From assembly GCF_002777975.1 (NCBI RefSeq), contig NZ_NGVS01000029.1, forward strand, positions 62,001 to 126,000: a stretch of DNA of 64,000 bases, in the 5' to 3' direction. Position numbers and translations under genes: made by a program. This stretch comes from Shewanella carassii. GTDB taxonomy: Bacteria; Pseudomonadota; Gammaproteobacteria; Enterobacterales; Shewanellaceae. This document shows, one piece after another, positions 60,183 through 64,000 of this stretch. Position 1 is the stretch's first letter; every line of letters starts with the position of its first letter. The notes under the pieces are model-generated. The model searched no databases, was not told the DNA's origin, and saw only the letters and a list, made by a program, of their open reading frames with translations.

Positions 60183-61136
60183 ATGCAGTATATAGCGCAT
60201 TTTGACCCAAGTATTGGCAGTAGCAACTTGGGAGACCAGATTATCAGTTTGTCGGTAAAACAAGCTCTAAGTTCAACATTGGACAACATACATCTTATTA
60301 GCTTTCCAACCCAATTAAAGCTAAATCGGACAGCAGTCAGAACCATTGCTAAAACCGATATGGCCATTGTTGGCGGCTCGAACCTCTTATGTCCGAGTTT
60401 ACTAAACTATCGCCAATGGAAAATAGGGTTATTGGAGGCCTTGACGCTAAAAAACACTATGTTATTTGGCGTTGGTTGGCATAGTTACGGTAAGGAAGCG
60501 GATAAATTCAGCCAATTTATTTATCGTAAGCTTTTGAATAATGGTAACTATCATTCGGTACGGGATGAATACACTAAAAAACAATTAGAAAGAATTGGAA
60601 TCCCCAATGTTATCAATACAGGCTGCCCTACTCTTTGGGCATTGACGGAAGAACATTGCAGGGAAATAAATACCGAAAAGCAATTGAATGTGGTATTCAC
60701 ATTATCCGATTGGCGCAAAAACCCCGAAAATGACTTGAAACTGTTAAGGCTTCTAAAAAAACACTATGACCAAGTGTATTTCTGGCCTCAAGGAAAAGGA
60801 GATTTAGAGTATTTACATAACCTTGAGTCTGATATAGCTAATGTTGTGATATTAGGAGCCAGTGTTGCGGCATTTGATAAACAGATGCAGACAAGAGACT
60901 GTGATTACATCGGAACTCGTCTACATGGCGGTATTCGCGCCTTACATCACAAGTGCAGAAGCTTGATCTTGGGTGTGGATAATCGCGCCATTGAAATGCA
61001 AAGAGATTTCAATATCCCAGTTGTCGCTCCTGAAGACGAAAGTGCAATCGAAAAGTGGATTCTCTCACCACAAACAGTAAAAATAAATTTGAACTGGCAA
61101 AATATCCAACTTTGGAAGCAGCAATTACAAAATTAA
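60183..61136 (+). CDS. Polysaccharide pyruvyl transferase-like protein
   Basis: 317 residues with the PF04230 layout: GSSNLGDQIISLSVKQALSS (N-L-G-D motif) at the N-terminus, MAIVGGSNLLCP, FGVGWHSYG, and DCDYIGTRLHGGIRALHHKC, whose G-T-R-L-H-G-x-x matches the catalytic pattern. These enzymes add pyruvate ketals to sugars of surface polysaccharides. The gene is AT-rich with different codon usage from the rest of the window, a sign of transfer. It is first in the plus-strand cluster; a gap of 203 bases follows. Confidence 0.78.
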   Translation: MQYIAHFDPSIGSSNLGDQIISLSVKQALSSTLDNIHLISFPTQLKLNRTAVRTIAKTDMAIVGGSNLLCPSLLNYRQWKIGLLEALTLKNTMLFGVGWHSYGKEADKFSQFIYRKLLNNGNYHSVRDEYTKKQLERIGIPNVINTGCPTLWALTEEHCREINTEKQLNVVFTLSDWRKNPENDLKLLRLLKKHYDQVYFWPQGKGDLEYLHNLESDIANVVILGASVAAFDKQMQTRDCDYIGTRLHGGIRALHHKCRSLILGVDNRAIEMQRDFNIPVVAPEDESAIEKWILSPQTVKINLNWQNIQLWKQQLQN

Positions 61137-61339
61137 GCTTCGAATCGCGAACGCAACATACAGTTACAAATAACACCAGAAAAAGCAAAGACACCGAAAT
61201 AATTTAGAAACATTAAAAACAATGACACTACCTTAATATCTTATAACAAACACCAGTGTCTTAATTTGAATATAAATTTTGAATTGCCAGCCTTGGCTAT
61301 CTAAAATGCCAACCCTAAGCAGCAACAGGGTTGAGTTTG

Positions 61340-62557
61340 ATGAGTAAGTTAAGAGTGGCACTCTTGGTTGATGAGTATTTTGGTGGTGCCAAAACAAAGT
61401 TTGGTGGTTATGGTTTTCTTGCCAGGAATTTAGTTGCCAAATATCTTCCTGACAATGATATCGAAGTCGAAGTGCTACTAAAAAAGGACTGCGGTAAGGT
61501 CAGGCTCTTTCCCAAATGTTATATTATTGATGGCATCAGAGTCTATAAACTAGCCGCCAGAGCATTTGATATTGTTAACCACCTATTTCTCAAAAGAAAA
61601 AAGTATGATGTTTTTTTGTCTATTGAAATGACGACTCATTCATACCGTATATTCAGTAAAGCCCCAGGTAAAAATAAGAAGTTGCTGTTTTGGATTCAGG
61701 ATCCACGCCCCACTTATGAATGGGATGAAATAAATACCGTCAAGCTGTTTCCAGAACCCTGCTATTGGGATCAACAAGTCTATGATTTTATAAATCAATA
61801 CGCCAAGACAGGGAATGTTCGTTTCATCAGTCAGGCCAGATGTTTAGATCAAAAGGCCAAAGACTTGTACCGTCTGCCGGCCAATACCGAGATCCAGTAT
61901 CTGCCCAACCCTATTGAAATAGATGAAAATTTCGACCCAGATTGTCATAAAAAACAAGATAATATTTTGTTCCTCGGGCGGATAGAATCCGTAAAACGCG
62001 GTTGGTTATTTGCCGAAATTGCTCGTGCCATGCCGCAGTACCAATTCTATATGCTGGGGCAAGCACACAGACAAGCCGATGAGAACAACGCCGTGATGGC
62101 CAAGTATCAAGACATACCCAACCTGCACTTTGTCGGTCACGTTGAAGGCGAGCGTAAAAATCAGCTGCTGAAAGACGCCAAGTTGCTGGTCAATACCTCT
62201 ATTCATGAAGCCTTACCCGTGTCATTTCTCGAAGCCTTGTCATACGGAACCCTATTGGTCAGTTGTCAAAACCCGGATGAATTGACCCGTCGCTTTGGCA
62301 TTTATACCGGCAAGGTTCTCGGAGATGGTTTTGACCAATTACCTCTGTTCATCGAAGGAATTGAGCAACTGCTGCAGAATGAAGCCAAACGCCAAACCTT
62401 GGCTAAAGAAGCTATCGCCTACATCAAAGAGGTACATCATCTGGACAAGTTCAAACACGATATGTCCAGCGAGATACGGGCAATGGCATCACAAAGCAAC
62501 CAACAGGTGCAAAGTCCGCAAGTAACTGGCTCAGCCAAGCCCCGCACAGTACAATAA
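61340..62557 (+). CDS. Glycosyltransferase family 4-like protein
   Basis: 405 residues from ATG 61340 (MSKLRVALLV); a TTG three codons earlier is less likely. GT-B fold with donor-site region ILFLGRIESVKRGWLFAEIA, the conserved E-x7-E-like VNTSIHEALPVSFLEALSYG near residue 290, and a C-terminal helix. It transfers a nucleotide-activated sugar to a growing polysaccharide in the cytoplasm. The first half is AT-rich like the preceding gene, whereas the end is closer to average, so the join between acquired and native DNA may be here. Confidence 0.85.
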   Translation: MSKLRVALLVDEYFGGAKTKFGGYGFLARNLVAKYLPDNDIEVEVLLKKDCGKVRLFPKCYIIDGIRVYKLAARAFDIVNHLFLKRKKYDVFLSIEMTTHSYRIFSKAPGKNKKLLFWIQDPRPTYEWDEINTVKLFPEPCYWDQQVYDFINQYAKTGNVRFISQARCLDQKAKDLYRLPANTEIQYLPNPIEIDENFDPDCHKKQDNILFLGRIESVKRGWLFAEIARAMPQYQFYMLGQAHRQADENNAVMAKYQDIPNLHFVGHVEGERKNQLLKDAKLLVNTSIHEALPVSFLEALSYGTLLVSCQNPDELTRRFGIYTGKVLGDGFDQLPLFIEGIEQLLQNEAKRQTLAKEAIAYIKEVHHLDKFKHDMSSEIRAMASQSNQQVQSPQVTGSAKPRTVQ

Positions 62558-62581
62558 GGTTTTTATCCTATTGGGGCAGAG

Positions 62582-62956
62582 ATGAAACGACTCATAGTCG
62601 ACCTTGATGGCACGCTGACTCTAGGTGACAGCAAGGACTATAGCGCGGTGTCGCCGCGCTTGGATGTGATAGCCAAACTGCGTGAATATCAAGCGCAAGG
62701 GTTTGACATTGTTATCTCAACCGCTCGCAATATGCGCACCTTTGAGGGGAATGTCGGTAAAATCAATATCCATACCCTGCCGGTGATCACCGCTTGGCTC
62801 GATAAGCACCAAGTTCCCTACGATGAAATTCTGGTGGGTAAGCCTTGGTGTGGCCATGAAGGATTTTATATTGATGACCGTGCTGTCAGACCTTCTGAAT
62901 TTGCCGAGTTAAGCCGGGAACAGATAGAAGAGTTACTGGAAAACGACAAAGCATAG
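62582..62956 (+). CDS. HAD-superfamily phosphatase (capsule biosynthesis type)
   Basis: 124 residues, a short HAD protein: motif I VDLDGTLTLG (nucleophile Asp), motif II IVISTARNMRTF, motif III-like VGKPWCGHEGFYIDDRAV with K and DD. These small HAD enzymes occur in capsule loci next to nucleotidyltransferases and are thought to dephosphorylate sugar phosphates. It is 24 bases after the GT4 gene and 9 bases before the next. Confidence 0.85.
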   Translation: MKRLIVDLDGTLTLGDSKDYSAVSPRLDVIAKLREYQAQGFDIVISTARNMRTFEGNVGKINIHTLPVITAWLDKHQVPYDEILVGKPWCGHEGFYIDDRAVRPSEFAELSREQIEELLENDKA

Positions 62957-62965
62957 GGCCAAGGC

Positions 62966-64000
62966 ATGTACCTGATAACTTCTGCAGCACTCGTGGCATC
63001 TGAACTTCAGTCGGAATTCGGACCACTGCCGCCCTGTTTTTTACCGGTAGGTAATAAACGGTTATTTCACCATCAACTGGCCCTGCTTCCAGAGGGTGCA
63101 AGGGTGGTGATGACACTGCCCGAGGGTTTTGTTCCAGGGCCCTATGACACCCAGGCATTGGCAAAAAAGCAGGTGGAACTTCTGTATCTGCCGACACACT
63201 TGAGTCTGGGAGAGTCGATAGTCTATGCCCTTAATCTGCTGGAATTTGCCGCGGCAGAACCCCTGTATGTACTGCATGGAGATACCTTGTTCGATGCCCT
63301 GCCACAGACCCCGGATCTACTCGGCCTGAGCCAAGTTGAAGACAACTATGATTGGGCCGAATTCAATCCAGATACCGGCATGCTCAATAAACACCATAGT
63401 GATCAACCACCATCTAGTGAATTGATCGCCAATGGTTTTTTCAGTTTCTCTGCGCCCAGAGCCCTGATCCGCCATATTACCCAATGCAAATGGGACTTTA
63501 TCGCAGGACTCAACGGCTATATTGCCGAAAAAGGCCTCACCCCCAAGCGCTTCGAGCATTGGTATGACTTCGGCCACAGTCATACTTACTATCAGTCCAA
63601 AAGCCGAATGACCACCCAGAGAGCCTTCAATGAGATGTCGATTCATGGGCAAGTAGTCAGTAAATACAGCCACAAAAAGTACAAACTGGCCGCCGAAGCC
63701 AACTGGTACACCGAGCTTCCAGGGCCACTGCGCAGTTATATCCCGCAATTGCTTGGCACCCAGGAAACCACTGAATCCTTTGGCTACAGCATAGAATATC
63801 TGCATCTGACAGCGCTCAACGAACTGTATGTCTTCAGCCAACTTCCAGCCTTTGCCTGGCGTAAAATACTCAGAGCCTGCAGCCAGTTTATCAAGGATGC
63901 TGCTAGTCAAAAGGCGCAACCAAAATCGACTCTAGATGGCTTGTTTATGGCCAAGACCCGCTCACGCCTCAAGGAGTTTGCCAAACAAACGCCGCTGGCT
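62966..64000 (+). CDS. Nucleotidyltransferase-like/kinase-like protein, N-terminal part (runs off window)
   Basis: 345 codons visible from ATG 62966, with no stop before the right edge. The N-terminus is nucleotidyltransferase-like (FLPVGNKRLFHHQL, LSLGESIVYALNLLE, YVLHGDTLFDAL with the metal-binding D). The middle includes RFEHWYDFGHSHTYYQSK, seen in related capsule-locus proteins. The part after about residue 220 has features of the fused phosphotransferase type (YKLAAEANWYTELPGPLRSYIPQLLG). Such fusions, paired with the small HAD upstream, activate a sugar or choline for polysaccharide modification. The catalytic lysine-rich loop typical of sugar nucleotidyltransferases (GxG) is not clear, so activity is uncertain. 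Confidence 0.75.
   Translation, partial: MYLITSAALVASELQSEFGPLPPCFLPVGNKRLFHHQLALLPEGARVVMTLPEGFVPGPYDTQALAKKQVELLYLPTHLSLGESIVYALNLLEFAAAEPLYVLHGDTLFDALPQTPDLLGLSQVEDNYDWAEFNPDTGMLNKHHSDQPPSSELIANGFFSFSAPRALIRHITQCKWDFIAGLNGYIAEKGLTPKRFEHWYDFGHSHTYYQSKSRMTTQRAFNEMSIHGQVVSKYSHKKYKLAAEANWYTELPGPLRSYIPQLLGTQETTESFGYSIEYLHLTALNELYVFSQLPAFAWRKILRACSQFIKDAASQKAQPKSTLDGLFMAKTRSRLKEFAKQTPLA

Overview
The window looks like a chromosomal segment of a Shewanella-like marine gammaproteobacterium. This is inferred from gene content and order: a gor-prlC neighbourhood, a tup/mob/moa cluster, coaD beside cell-surface polysaccharide genes, a tail-collar (MdpB-type) protein, a GlyGly-CTERM-like sorting signal and Fur-controlled RyhB RNAs. 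Base composition is moderately GC-rich, with two clearly AT-richer patches at about 29.5-33.7 kb and 59.8-62.0 kb. Both look horizontally acquired.

Layout. 1-6.3 kb: tail of an unknown gene, then two tandem paralogues of a large unknown protein. The second paralogue is cut off halfway and is followed by a duplicated tail fragment of a thioesterase and the intact thioesterase. 6.3-10.5 kb: an exported MORN/YwqK-type repeat protein and a long-chain acyl-CoA ligase. 10.6-16.5 kb: two divergent ABC-transporter units. One is led by a YtrA-type GntR regulator with an in-frame stop codon; the other is led by an exported TAP-type peptidase. 16.6-19.2 kb: mogA, an integral membrane protein, an NlpC/P60 lipoprotein and a GNAT acetyltransferase. 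19.4-27.1 kb: a tail-collar protein and a 2318-residue surface protein with 519-base internal repeats. The C-terminus of the latter looks like two proteins joined: a sorting signal followed by a new signal peptide and a beta-barrel. 27.2-33.6 kb: an M13 lipoprotein peptidase and a Gabija-type anti-phage pair (gajA, gajB).

33.8-43.1 kb: gor, two exported proteins, prlC, a second thioesterase-like protein, a GST, a LysR regulator, an NmrA-type reductase and a 3-methyladenine glycosylase. 43.1-43.7 kb: two tandem RyhB-type small RNAs, each with its own Fur box, promoter and terminator. 43.7-53.1 kb: a sensor kinase and NtrC-type regulator, divergent from tupABC-mobA-mobB/moeA-moaA. The sequence upstream of tupA has a textbook sigma-54 promoter, so the regulator probably controls oxyanion uptake together with molybdopterin cofactor assembly. 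53.1-59.8 kb: a small membrane protein, mutM, a GT2/VTT/ArnT-like lipid-glycosylation operon, a Wzi-family outer-membrane protein and coaD. 60.2-64 kb: the start of a polysaccharide cluster (pyruvyl transferase-like, GT4, HAD phosphatase, nucleotidyltransferase-like), which runs off the right edge.

Most notable observations: the tandem RyhB genes with unequal Fur boxes (analogous to PrrF1/PrrF2 of Pseudomonas); the sigma-54/two-component control region of the tungstate/molybdenum-cofactor operon; the polyprotein-like architecture of the giant surface protein; and the GntR nonsense mutation in front of an otherwise intact ABC operon. All family assignments come from reading motifs and architecture; no database search was run.
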